Shown: piece by piece, positions 1-11,139 of the stretch | How the letters are laid out: each line of letters opens with the position of its first letter | Position numbering within the stretch: the stretch's first letter is position 1 | Assembly (NCBI GenBank): GCA_029204225.1 | Contig: MU831848.1 | Coordinates: forward strand, 36,667-100,666 | Reading direction: 5' to 3' | Length of the DNA: 64,000 nucleotides | From: Diphasiastrum complanatum | Lineage: Eukaryota; Streptophyta; Lycopodiopsida; Lycopodiales; Lycopodiaceae | Made by a program: the position numbers and the translations under genes | Notes under the pieces: generated by a model | What the model saw: only the letters and a program-made list of their open reading frames with translations | Database searches by the model: none | What the model was told of the DNA's origin: nothing

Positions 1-126
1 CGCATATTATTTGCATATGCGGCTGCCTACAATCTGAAGATCCACATTGTAGACGAGAAGACATCATTTCTACATGGTGTACTCGAGGAAGAGGTCTACA
101 TGGACCAGGACTTAGAATCTGCTTTG
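1..126 (+). pseudogene. Ty1/copia reverse transcriptase fragment
   Basis: The first 110 bases read openly as the start of a copia-type reverse transcriptase, with the motif HIVDEKTSFLHG followed by EEEVYMDQ, equivalent to the family's VDVKTAFLHGxLEEEIYM. The reading leaves the family pattern at about base 110 and reaches a stop near 155. The upstream part lies outside the window. It resembles the RT of the minus-strand copia element at 22-31 kb, which keeps HIVDEKTAFLHDKLDEEVYM. It is a fragment, not a working gene. Confidence 0.7.
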
Positions 127-1084
127 CACAGGAACACAAATCATGCTACACAATAACACAGACAGAAAATCACTCTCCTCAGCAAGCTCACATAGCAACT
201 GTATTTCTCAAAATGAAATTACACTATACATATAGTTGTTCACTCAGGCAACCCATGCATGACCCAGGTTGCCGTTGGCGGGACGCGTGTCCCGTCAACT
301 TGCCTCGTGGCGAGGCCAACTGATCCTTATCCACTAACAAGACCCACTTACAGTCACACAGTGATTCTAACTTTAATTCTAACTCCAGCCACCAGGTTTC
401 ACCTACAAGTCATTTGCTAACTATGCTTGTCGAATGCACAAAGGTGCATAACAAGGAAGCAATATAGTTCTAGAAATAGCTAGTTCATTCATGAGAGACA
501 ACACCTCTCTTACGCCGATGCACTGATCTGGGAAATAGACAATGCTCAAACAAAATTATTGATGTATACTCGATTTTTGATAATACAGACGAGTTATAGT
601 TTTCTGTTTAATGTGCGCAATCTCTGAATGTTGTGATGCTTATTCAATTTATCAGTAGATATATTTTCGATGTCATTAGACATTATCTGTTTCTCATAAA
701 TTCATTGTCAGATTAGCAATAGCTATTTGCTATTCAGAGGATGACTGATCGCGGTTTGAAGTAGTAGCTTCATCCGACAGATCGGCTCCATCTGAGCTTG
801 GAATCGATGTTTGAGCCAGACCCGTTAAATTTGAACAGTGCCAGAAGAGCGGCCGGATCGACCAAAGATTCCAACAGAGTAAAGCCTATAAGGTTTACAA
901 CTAAGCAAAATGTGTCACCGTCAAACTTAGAAAGTACCGTAAATAAATTACACGTTGATTATTGCTTATCTAACTCTCTCTCAATAATCAACGTTTCACT
1001 TGGTCTAAGATCTATGCTATTCATGGAACATACCTCCATGATAGTATCACATTTTAGTATTGACAAGTATATAAGAAAAAAAAA
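127..1084. other. No recognisable gene; transposon-derived or intergenic filler
   Basis: I see no coding pattern here on either strand. The open frame at 798-1265 (plus) runs across the 3' flank of a minus-strand copia remnant and has no family resemblance. The stretch may hold decayed LTR sequence of the copia remnant at 1085-1718, but no TG...CA boundary can be defended. Confidence 0.4.
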
Positions 1085-1718
1085 CTTTTTTGTTTACATA
1101 ACTATTTCTATACCAAGCATAGTTCTAAAAGTCTCAAACTTGTCTTTACTTAAGGCTTTTGTGAATATATCAGCAAGTTGTAACATTGTAGAGCAATGCG
1201 TAACACTAATATTTCATATCGTAACTTTTCACGCACAAAGTGATATTTTACTTCACTATGTTTAGTTCTTGCGTGAAAGACTAAATTTTTGGCCAATGGT
1301 ATCCCGCTTTGGCTATCACTGAAGATAATAGTAGGGTGTGCTTGCTTTATACCAATGTCACTCAACAATCTTCGCAGCCATACAGCTTCTTGAGTAGCAG
1401 AACTTAATGCTTTATACTCAGCTTCTTTCGATGAAAGAGAAATAGTGTCCTGCTTCTTACTAGACTCATGAAAAACAACCATTTTCAAAATGGAAAGCAT
1501 ATCCAGTAGTTGACTTTCTATCATCTACATTGCCAGCCCAATCAGCATCAACGTAACCTTGTAATCCAGGTAAATTGTTTTGCTTTCCGTAAACCAAGCC
1601 AAGGTTGGGTGTGCCCTTCACGTAACTCAAGATCCTTTTCACTACTTTCCAATGATCCACAGTAGGTGATGACATGAATTGACCAATCAAGCTCACAACC
1701 CAGTAGTCGTAAGATAAA
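1085..1718 (-). pseudogene. Ty1/copia RNase H domain, frameshifted 3' end of pol
   Basis: Read from 1718 downward, the first frame holds the copia RNase H start (YVDADWAGNVDDRKSTTGYAF). A shift near 1480-1500 moves the pattern to a second frame with SSKKQDTISLSSKEAEY, then EAVWLRRLL, SDSQSGIPLAKN and TKHSEVKYHFVRE. A third frame ends with FTKALSKDKFETFRTMLG before a stop near 1085. These are the standard RNase H blocks of copia pol in the correct order. The 5' side is cut sharply at 1718 by the LTR that begins at 1719. At least two frameshifts make it non-functional. Confidence 0.8.
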
Positions 1719-2550
1719 TGTTGGAACTAAATCTAATCATGTGATGGCTATTCTATAGTTCAGTTGTAGTGTAGCGGTAGACCGATTCATCCACTTTCTA
1801 AGATCTACATAAAAACTTACAAATAAGAGTATAAAAGAAAAGAGCATACAAAAGGAAGAACACCAAGGCTTCCCAATTGGTGCTTGGAAACTAAACAACA
1901 AATTAATTAAGCTTGTTAAGGCTTCCCATCTAACAAGCTAACTAACTAAACCAGAGCTTGCTAAGGCTTACCGAACTAGCAAACCTATTACTCTTAATCC
2001 TAACTAACACCCAAAGGGAAATGATAATAATGATTGCGGCTAACTAAGCAATAAATCAACAAAAGCATGCCACAATGAAAAGCCTATGAAAAGGAGACAA
2101 GAGGAGGCCCGAGCACCTTCCCTCAAGCTATTCACTTTCCAAAGGGAACACAAGGAAATAACAAAATAATCACAAGATGGCAATTTAGCATAATCTCAAT
2201 GTGTTATTTACAAGGGAAATGCCTCTCTTCTTATAGCAAGAGGGCCTTCCATAAGTTTTCCACTAACTTATGAGATTAGCCTTCTAACTTGTCATTCTAA
2301 GACTTACAACTTCTAACTTAGAAAACTTGATTCTCTAAACTTAGAACTTAAGTTAACTTAAAATCTTTTATTTCTAAGCTTAATAAGTTCCATAACCTAA
2401 GTCTAATCTTAAGTGTAGAACTTATTTTCTACTCATGGTCTTATAACACACATGCCATGGTAGAAATTTATTAATAAGTACTCACACGTGGACTTACAAT
2501 ACACATGCCACGGTGTTTTATTTTTTTTTTTTATCTTTTCGTTGCTAACA
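1719..2550 (-). repeat. LTR of Ty3/gypsy family C (copy 1)
   Basis: The segment begins TGTTGGAA and ends GCTAACA on the plus strand, and aligns along its whole length with 47,044-47,852, including the AAGGCTTACC-type blocks, the short runs of AACTTAG and the CATGCCATGG motif near the right end. On the minus strand it therefore starts TGTTAGC and ends TTCCAACA. It interrupts a copia RNase H sequence at 1718. Homology continues past the LTR into 2551-2770, so this is the 3' end of a longer element rather than a solo LTR. Confidence 0.75.
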
Positions 2551-2770
2551 TTATTCCCAATCTATTTATTGGATTGGTGGTCCCACACCAATCAAAGCTT
2601 TTTCATCCTGGATCGTTTGAGCTTCGTGGAGGCGAGATTGTTGTTGGCGTGTTTGGTAAATCTTTGTGCTGATTCTCTCCATCATCTACTAGCGTACTTT
2701 GGTAAGGAAGGGCCTTGGGGTATAGTAAGGTAGCATACCTTACATAAATCCATGGGTCTTTCAATCATAT
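2551..2770 (-). other. Polypurine tract side and 3' internal tail of gypsy family C
   Basis: These bases align with 47,853-48,075, the stretch between the last ORF and the 3' LTR of the long gypsy element; both contain GGATTGGTGGTCCCACACCAATC-like sequence, which is itself an inverted repeat (GATTGGTG...CACCAATC). The polypurine tract is weaker here than in the other copy. Homology fades by about 2770, where the element appears truncated. Confidence 0.6.
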
Positions 2771-3251
2771 CAACTTCATAGATATTTTGTAGGATAGTGT
2801 CTTCTAATAACCAACAACTTTTCTATTTTGTACTGACTTTGATATAAATAGGGCTCATGTAGCTCTTCATAATAATCTATGAGACCATAGAAAATTCTGA
2901 AATTGTGTAAGTTTCATCCTGTAGGTGCTCAACTTTTTTGAAGTTACATGTAAACCAATGTATTGGTTATTTATAAATTCATAACACGCTACTTTGTGAA
3001 ATTTTTTGACCAAGTTCTAGGCCAAGATAATAGTTAGAATACCATCTTTAAAATTCTGAGATTATCTCATTGTGAGATATATTCTTATCAAATTCAAATA
3101 GTTCAATTATTGTGTTAATTTTTTCTTCAATGTGCTAATTTTTTAAAACTATCACAGTTGCGAAGTTTTAAAACAACATGTTTTGGTTAAGAGTTCTACA
3201 AAGCATTGATCTTCAAAAACCTACTTTCCTTAAACAATGCAGCATATCCAT
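2771..3251. other. No recognisable feature
   Basis: AT-rich sequence without long open frames or repeats I can relate to anything else in the window. Confidence 0.4.
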
Positions 3252-3372
3252 CTTGGGTTCCAAGGGGGGCTTGAATCTGGGACCAGAGGAACTTTGGATG
3301 CCAAGCTAACCAATTGAGCCAACCCGGGACTAGAGGAACTTTGGATGCCAAGCTAACCAATTGAGCCAACCC
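3252..3372 (-). repeat. tRNA-derived SINE-like element with internal 47-bp duplication
   Basis: On the minus strand the sequence carries a polymerase III A box (TGGCTCAATTG) and a near B box (GATTCAAGCC), separated as in a tRNA. It matches the insertion at 61,584-61,670 closely over TTGGTTAGCTTG, CATCCAAAGTT and TTCAAGCC. The A-box half is present twice in direct tandem: 3279-3325 and 3326-3372, 47 bp each, with a single difference by eye. No clear target duplication was found. A decayed tRNA pseudogene is the alternative, but two dispersed copies favour a SINE. Confidence 0.6.
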
Positions 3373-4331
3373 TCTCGAATAAAAGATGCAATACATAGAA
3401 GGAAACGTACTGTGGAAGGGACTGGGCACAAGTCATTTTGCCCGATTCGGCTTTCCAAATTTTTTTTAGCCTCGCCCCAAAAATTCCAAACATCCTTACC
3501 GAGCAGAATGGCCTGTGCCCCCGGCCCCTTCCATTGCGTAATGGATACCTTAAATTTTTTCACATGTACATTACGCAGCATAATAGGCAGTTTGACTTTG
3601 ACCAACCACTATGAACGTGCCACATGGCAATTGTATAGATGTTGTACAGACTGGCAACAAAAAAGTGCAAAATCTGCGTTTGAAAAATAGCACCTATTTT
3701 TTGCTTTTTAATCCGTTTAAAAGTGGGCATAATATTCACAAGGTATCCATTACTGAGGTAACACAAGCACTAATAAATTAGTATCACTATGATAATTTAG
3801 TATCACAAATAATAATAAAAAAGATCTACAGGTATGTTTAGCCTGCAGGTCACATGTATAAGCAGATGACATTAACTCTAGACCACTCAACATCAGCTAC
3901 AATGATTTCAGATCTATGTAATATGCAGGCTGTGTATGGTTAAACTAGAAGGGAACATTCATAATTTATTTATACAAATCTATATGCCAACATCCAAGAT
4001 CATACATATCCTGTGATACCAAATACATTATGGGTATAGAAATTTACATCATAATGTGGCCAGCAGCAACTGACCACAAGATTATGACACCAATAAGTGC
4101 CACCTTTCCCAAAAAAGCTACATTCAATGAAGCATATGCTTATGATCTTCAACTAAGCTCTCTGCTCAACTTCTATATGTGAAAGCTTTCAAATAAATCA
4201 ACATGAGAAATACATACACTCAGTTTCTTAGACTATCATTTACATTTTCTTCATGTAGAAAACATTAAAGATTACTAATTTCTGTTTAGTTTCCCTCGGC
4301 ATTGTTAGAATATATCACTAACATCTGCACT
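3373..4331. other. Intergenic region downstream of the DOMON/b561 gene
   Basis: No supported gene. The small open frames around 3360-3770 overlap one another on both strands and look random. The part next to 4331 is AT-rich, as expected for the 3' untranslated and polyadenylation region of the minus-strand gene, but I cannot point to one signal. Confidence 0.4.
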
Positions 4332-6482
4332 TTATGGGCTCAACCTTTTGGATGAACTATGAGCATTGCCATTATAGTTGCCATTTCTTGAACCGTTATG
4401 AAAACCGTTTGTTACAGTACTCTGGCCAGCAGCTTTGACAGGATCGCTTGATTTTTTACTTCTGTGGAAGTAAGCTACCCATGTTATGACCTCCAAGATC
4501 AAACTAACAGCTCCCAAGGCGATTAAAATACCCAGATATGCATTGCGCCAAGAGCTCTTTGGCTGTAGAATATGAAGCCCTTCGAATATGTTTACAATGG
4601 CCAAAATGATTGTTGTGTAACCTAGTGTATGGTGAAAGACATTCCAGTAAGTTCGAACTTTGTGATCCTTTTGAGGCCGCATCAACAGCGAAAGAACCTG
4701 AATTGCAAAATCGATATAAGACATCGATAAAGGTGATCAAACCAATCAGCTAGGTGATCCTTTTAACAATCGTGCTTGCTGTAAAGAGAAGAACTATTAT
4801 TGGATATCACTATTATATAAAAGGACAATATTTATGGAAAAACTACAGCATAGCTAGTAAGACTAGGGACTATTTCTTTTGGGTTTGAGTGCAGCAACCT
4901 GTAAGGTCGCAAATGAGAATACACTGATGCCAATGTTCCGATGCGTATGGTAAACAACTCCCTTGGAATAACTTCCAAGCCGAAGCCCAGTAGCCCAGCC
5001 AGCAACTCCAATAATGTAACCTGAACTTTGACAAAAAACATGTATATAGAACCATGCAGGATCTGCAACTTCAAAAGGGCGAAGATAACGAGCAGCGATC
5101 ACGCCAAGGGGAAGTAAGATTCCCCATCCAACAACATTGATGATGCCATGCCTCTGCAAGGGAAAAATACAGAATTAATCTCTCAAAACATTTCCAACTG
5201 GCTACCCAAGAATAAATAACTTGGCAAAGCCATGAACAGTATTTCTCCATAACTCAGTCCCGCCCAGAACGAAGTTAATGGAAAGTAATCAAATTAGAAG
5301 AACGATACTCAATTACGCAAGGATAAAGGAAGCAAGTGGCAAACCAAAGGGAGACTTATAGGTAATCTGTCTGTAATTGAACACGGATTTTATGGATAGT
5401 TCTAGCTCTGCAACATTAACAATGAAGACGTTGCAAACATCGCAATTTGGAAATGAGTTTGCAGAAGCACAGAGCAAAGCAACTATTTGTTTAATATGAG
5501 AATAGGATTGTTACGATACGGTCTTATTTGCTTTGAAGCCTGATACAATTATGTCTTCTAAAATGGCTGGTACAGCAGAAGATACGAAAAAGGAAATTGT
5601 GGAAGGGGTTATTTATATTATCTATAAACGTTTGGTGATGCTTTGCAAGTTATCTTATGTGCAATATGCATAATAACGCAGTGACCGCTTTTACCTTCTT
5701 GGAACAAAGGTTAAGGGCTCGATTTGTCACAAAAAGGCTAACAAACATCAAAATTGCAGAATACACTGTGTTTAATATTTCAGACATTGAAGGAAGAAAC
5801 TGAGTAGATCGATGCCAAGAGAGTGTTGCGAGTATAATTGACATGTACTTACGTTCTTAAGACGTTGATAAGGAGCTTGAACAGTCGCGACAGTCCCACT
5901 GGCCATATCTACCTTAAGAATACCTTGATCGGTAGGAGAATGAGGTTGTGGCTTGAAAGCAGTTATGCCAGGCCCTCTGTTCCACACATGATTCAGAACC
6001 GTCTGGTTAGGCTGAAGCTGTAGCACTGCAAAGATCTTCATGAAACTGCCTGATATCTCCACAGCTCGATCCAACACCGTAAGATCAACTGGACTACAAG
6101 ACGGAAGAGTACCAGAAAGAGTTGTCTCCGTCAATTTGTACTGAAGTAGGTTGCTGCCATTAGAGGCCGAGAAGGCAACTAAAACATCTGATCCGTTCAT
6201 GACAGGAGCTGGACCCAGATTTATTCCCCATCCCACCCATCCAGAGGCAGAGGGCGCAGAAGCGGAGAAGGCCACCTCCAAAGTATTGTTCTCTGGAAAC
6301 AAGGACCAAGCTAGAGATGCTCCTAGACTGCCAAGGTCTCGACATGTACCGAATGACTTTTGGTTCCGATTGAAGGTGAGAGAGCGTGCACAGGATTGTG
6401 CCAAGGATGGGGCACAATTAATTGCTAAGAAAACGGAACAGAAAAAAATATATGCAGCAGCTCTGCTTGAATAATTATCCAT
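4332..6482 (-). CDS. Cytochrome b561 and DOMON domain-containing protein (CYBDOM type)
   Basis: Three exons read from the minus strand: 6482-5853, 5153-4899 and 4697-4332, giving 416 residues with both introns in phase 0 (699 bp, GTAAGT...TTGCAG; 201 bp, GTTGCT...TTCAG). Residues 1-29 look like a signal peptide. The DOMON domain spans about 45-205; M95 and H165 are candidates for the axial haem ligands known in the family. The b561 region (210-375) has five hydrophobic helices and the expected histidines H212, H248, H281 and H317, which bind two haems. The tail (380-416) is rich in Asn, Gly and Ser. Proteins of this family sit in plant membranes and carry electrons, probably from ascorbate, across the membrane to apoplastic acceptors. 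Length and domain order are normal and no lesion is visible. The substrate is inferred from the family only. Confidence 0.93.
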
Positions 6483-6680
6483 CGAAACAAGCAGCCTACT
6501 TGGAATTATTGATTTATGCTATTCAACTTCCACAGAAGTAAGTGTGAGGATCAACAAAGTCTTGGATTTCAAAGCCTGCTTTCAGAAACGAGCCTATATC
6601 ACTCCAATTCAAGGAATAATCAGTTCTGATGGGCTACTTTTCAAACTGGATTATCACAGAAGCTCAAGCTAAAAGGCGAT

Positions 6681-6740
6681 AGGACCTCTGGTGTAGTGGT
6701 GTAGGTTGGGTTTTCCTGCCCAGGTCGATCCCCGGGCCAA
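6681..6740 (+). repeat. Possible tRNA-derived SINE head (different from the 3.3-kb repeat)
   Basis: A perfect A-box match (TGGTGTAGTGG, 6689-6699) is followed about 33 bp later by a B-box-like AGGTCGATCCCC that lacks one T. The GC-rich segment lies in the presumed 5' leader of the b561 gene, about 200 bp upstream of its ATG. No tail or target duplication is evident, so this is a weak call; a chance match cannot be excluded. Confidence 0.25.
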
Positions 6741-7149
6741 AGGCCTGTGTAGGAATTTTAAGAAGGTGAGATGCCAAAGCTCTGTCACGTTCGAAGAGCT
6801 AAATCCAGACAGAGAAGTGACAATGCCAGGCTTCAGAATGCCTTCAACACACTTACTCGCATTACTGCGCCGCCAGCAGCAAAGGCAGCGGAGAGTATTT
6901 CTCACCAATTTCTTGAGGAAACACCCAACTCTACCACTCAATCTCGAGCTGAACTAATTTGTGTATCAGAGCTGCCGAATTTAGCTTTAACAGAAATATG
7001 ATCCGCACTAGTAATCCGCGTGTGGGCTCTAAACAAGTACAAAAGTGAAGCTGCCCATCAATACTGTCAGATCGCTTGTAAGGAAACGAAAATGCAAGTG
7101 CGGAAAAACAAAGCAAACGGACAGGGGAATGAAAGCATGAAGGCATCAG

Positions 7150-7260
7150 CAGCACTCCTTTATTTATGCAATGCTACGATCCCACCCACCCTCCTCGACT
7201 CCTCCTCCTCCCTCTCGCTCGCTCGCTCGCACCGCCATGGCAAGACCACAAACATACATA
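7150..7260 (-). promoter_or_regulatory. Candidate core promoter of the DOMON/b561 gene
   Basis: On the minus strand a TATA-like GCATAAATAAAGG (7158-7170) lies downstream of a GA-rich tract with repeated GAGC and GGAGGA units (about 7193-7235). GA-rich tracts next to TATA boxes are common in plant promoters. The distance to the ATG at 6482 would imply a leader of about 650 nt, possibly with a 5' intron. On the plus strand the same place offers only a short ORF starting at 7236, which I do not accept as a gene. Confidence 0.3.
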
Positions 7261-7263
7261 AGA

Positions 7264-9389
7264 AATAAAAGGAGGCGGAAAGGAGGCTCTCGAGCACCGA
7301 GGCATCTCGCTCCCCAACACTCGATCGCCTATACATGTCCCGCTCCCAGACTGAGGGCGTGCGTGTAGGCCACTTGTTCCAATCTTGAGGATGGTATGTC
7401 GGATCGTACGATAGGGAAAGTCGTACGTGGGACCCACACGTAGGAGTATATTCATTTTGTCTGAGAAATGGACTTAAGACCCCTTTGGAACTGGAAAGGC
7501 CCTGCCCCCCCTGCGACTTGCGACCTGGCCGCTGGGCCAACGACCTCCACTAATGGGCCGGGGAGTCAGGCCGTTTCAGATCATAGGCCCACCAAAGTCA
7601 CGCTAGGCACATGTGATGATATTACAGGTGTCGGTCCCGTCCTTGGAGCTTCAATAGTGGGTTAAGATTTCTTTTTATTTTGCTTCACATGAAAGACTAC
7701 GACTTCAATGCACTACCACAAAAGGAAATTAAAATTTTGGCAAGATTCATTACAAAACAGTTTTCACACATTGACGTACTTGTGTTTTGGTTTTAATTCA
7801 AATGACATAGGTAAATGTGATTTTTTTTTATTCCCTGGTTTTTGTGAGTACGACATCTGGCATTTAAAAATGAATTGCCTATTTTTCTACATTTTTGGCT
7901 ACCTATTGCTTTTTCTTTTTCTTGACATTTTGTTAAAATATTTTCCTTTTCGGATTTGGGGGTGCTTCAATATGGAGAGTCTGACACCTGGGTTTTGATT
8001 TGTTCTGATTTTTGATTTTGGGTTTTCGTATTCCATTTTCACGTGACTTGTCTTTCTCAGAGTGGTGGTTGTACTGCATCCCACTGTTTCTAGGTAATCT
8101 GCAGTTCATTATCCCATTTGTCAGATTGCAGCTTAATCTGCAGTTTATGATCCATTTGTAAGATTGCAACTTAACCTGCAGTTCGTTATCCCATTTGTCA
8201 GATTACAGCTTCGTCTGTGGTTCCTTATCCATTTCCCAGATTGCAACAGTTCAATCCGATTGCTTGATGGTTGTTTGGTTTCTTGATTCACGCTCCTCTT
8301 GAATTGCCCGAAATGAGAGAACATGCAGTTTTCTCTTGATCATTTCGTTGCTAGTATCCTATTGTTTCCTCATTCACAGCCCTATATTGCTACCATAATA
8401 GCAATAAGAGCTTACCCAACTAGTCGCCTGATTAGCGAGCGAGGTTCGAAGAAAGGCTGCATGTTGTAGATGTCCTCATACGAGACGCGACCATCGCCCT
8501 CTCCGCTCAAGGCCTGCGGCCCCCTTGTGTGTTTGACAATCACCTTTTTGGTGCTACATCAGTGCTATTCGCGGATGTTGGATTATTTCCATCTATGATA
8601 TTATTCATTTGTCACAATTGATGCAACCATTTAAGTATTTTACAACAAAGATAGCATTCATGCGAACTAATTTTAACAGCTCTTGAGAAACTCTGTAAAA
8701 ATTCCTTTCGTATGTGATTAATCTTAGCCAAAGAGTACATTCTAAGTCTAACCTGTGGCTGGAAATTTGGACGTGACCGCCATGGATAAACTAGTGGTAA
8801 TGGAAACAAGAACAAGCCCTTATCAGAAGACGTTAAGCTTTGGAAGGGGCTTGACTATCAAAAGTCTAGGGTTTGGTAAACCTTCAAGTCTGGGAATACA
8901 GTAGATAGCATTTTATTATCTCCACTTTCTTCTGCATAAGGTGTGCATGCTGTGAAAATAAGTCATTCGGGGCCTAGTACAGATGCCATTTGTTTTTGTT
9001 CACATCCCGAGGAGGTCAAGCTTGAAGCAGACAAGGGTTTGGTAGGAAATAGAGAGGAGAGACACAAAAAAACATCAAAAATTAGAAGAAAATCTCTGCA
9101 TCTGCAAGCTGCAGTAATCAACCCTTCCAACACCATTACTTAGAAACCTTGCAAATGCTACTGCCACCTTGGAACAAAGTTTCAGAGAAAGCTTCGCAAC
9201 TATTCTTGAGTCCCCTTATGAAAAGCCTAGCTGTGAGTCTTACATTCTCCAGAGCCTCATGCTAGTCACTATGTTATCAGAAAAGAGAACAATGTTGCAT
9301 CAAGTGAGCAAATTCTTACTCCTCAGAATAGAGATATACATTCATGGCATGATAATTGGAAAGAATCTAATCACGAGCCTGTCGGTGAC
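7264..9389. other. No supported gene
   Basis: The region starts GC-rich around 7,260-7,650 and then becomes AT-rich. Short imperfect repeats of the type CAGATTGCAGCTTAATCTGCAGTT recur between 8090 and 8250. None of the short open frames resembles a known protein. Confidence 0.4.
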
Positions 9390-9780
9390 AATCTGAGGAA
9401 TTATTTGCAGATCTAACCCATCATTTGTCTCCTAAAAATGAAATGGTTACTAGAGTTAGAAATAGGAGAAAGGGTGGAAGAAAACTTAACCTTGTTTCTA
9501 AAATTGCTTTGCAAAAAACCCGCCTCGAGAAGATTGTAAAGCCCGCTAGCCGAGAGAGAATGACAAGACCAAGATTTTCTGGAGTGGAGAAATCTGATTT
9601 ATGGTTAGATGAAGCAGATCAGCTGGTTAAAATGTATGGAAAACCCTGAGATATGCGGGCAATGAATTGATATAATCTACCGCACGAACGTCTAACAGCC
9701 CAGGAGAAAACAAGGCTTTCAAACCTTTTATGGGATGAATCTCTCTATAGTATCTTTTACACCTTTGTTCCTTGAATAAT
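9390..9780 (+). pseudogene. Unrecognised decayed protein-coding fragment
   Basis: The frame ending at 9649 stays open upstream of its first ATG (9438) to about 9394 and is rich in Lys and Arg with natural-looking composition (KLNLVSKIALQKTRLEKIV, then SGVEKSDLWLDEADQLVKMYG). After the stop at 9649, another frame at about 9680-9775 reads LTAQEKTRLSNLLWDESLYS, again protein-like. I do not recognise the family. The pieces could be exons of one gene or a gene relic; codon pattern, not homology, is the only support. Confidence 0.25.
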
Positions 9781-11139
9781 TTTCTATGTATGTGTATCTG
9801 AAATTTTCAAAATATTGTGCCAAGTGCTTGACCTAATCACATTTGCTATTGTCTGAAATGTGCTCTGTATCGTTTTTCTAAGTATTGAGTTACTTGGTGT
9901 ATATCATAATTTACAAGTCATTCTGTTAAGAATTGGATTGCCAGTAGAATGCTCCATAAGTTTTCATCCTTGGTTAATATATCTGCCACATCCAATCCTG
10001 GGGGCTTCTCTGTTACCCCGTGCTCCCGAGCCAATGACAGTATTCCAGACTCTCAAAAATATGACTGTAAGGAGGGGGTGCTAGTACTTTTGAAGCAATG
10101 ATTCACTAGCTTTCTAGGGTCCTAGTTCCGTAGAACTTTTGATCACTAATTCGCGTTAGGATCTTGCTAATATCTCTTTCCCCATTGAATTCGACTTACA
10201 GTTAGCAAAAATCTTACATGGGCTGGAAACCGATTTACTGTCTATGATGTGCTCGTGGAGTGCAAGTTATACGCACCGCTTTGTTTGCTAAGCGGGGGTA
10301 TTTTCGCCGACCGTCGGGTCTAGGTACTTCGCTAGACAGTACCGACGGCGGGTGTGACTAGTGCGATGCTTTAATCAAGGTGGTGTTTTTCAATCGCGGA
10401 TGGTGGACGGCCTGCTCTGGTGCTTCACAGAGGTCGGGTCCAATTAATACGCTTCATAAATGACGAACAAACGATTCCAACTCAACGATTTTCACAACTT
10501 ATCAATCATGTTGTATGTCAACTAGTTTATAGACCGACCAACAACCACATGCAGTTACTATGAAAAAACACAGGCTCCACTACTAGCAATGTATGATCTA
10601 CTAGTAGAACATTGTTTTAACTTTAAAATGAAGAAGCAATTCCTCACCAAAAGTACAATTCAACTCATGAACCGATTGTCTCCTCCCCTCTTACCTAACA
10701 AAAAACAATTCCATTATCATTCTAGTTCAAATCATTCATAAAAAACAATTACGGCGTAAATACTGATACCCTAGATGACGCATGGAGTAAAAGGAAAACC
10801 TCAATAGGTACTTAACCTATCCGGCCAAAGTCACAACCGATTTCATCATGTCAAAACAATAGCAAGTACAGAATCTTTGGAGTGCCTACTTCCTGAAACA
10901 CTTCACACCGGCATACTACAGCTTTGGTTCTAAAAAATTTAGTATGATTCACTACAATGCACAATGGACCCATAGTCTATGACAGTGTGTTCACTAGTTA
11001 GATAATTTGAGTACTGAACTCAAACAAACAAAATTTCCATTTCAAGCGAATGATTATGAGTCCATACTAACGAAAAACCAATAAATACGAGGTCAAAGAT
11101 TTAAACCGTCATACCTCAATGTTCGTGTAGGTAGCCGAA
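9781..11139. other. No supported gene
   Basis: Nothing coding is visible. Around 10,310-10,350 a GC-rich stretch forms a short inverted repeat (GACCGTCGGGTC... GTACCGACGGCG), but it has no terminator-like context. Confidence 0.4.

Noticed and set aside
798-1265. 155-codon plus-strand ORF
   Set aside because: It is antisense to the copia RNase H end and its flank; the family signal is on the other strand.
7160-7540. 126-codon minus ORF and 65-codon plus ORF in the GC-rich island
   Set aside because: Composition follows GA/CT-rich repeats; better explained as promoter or leader sequence.
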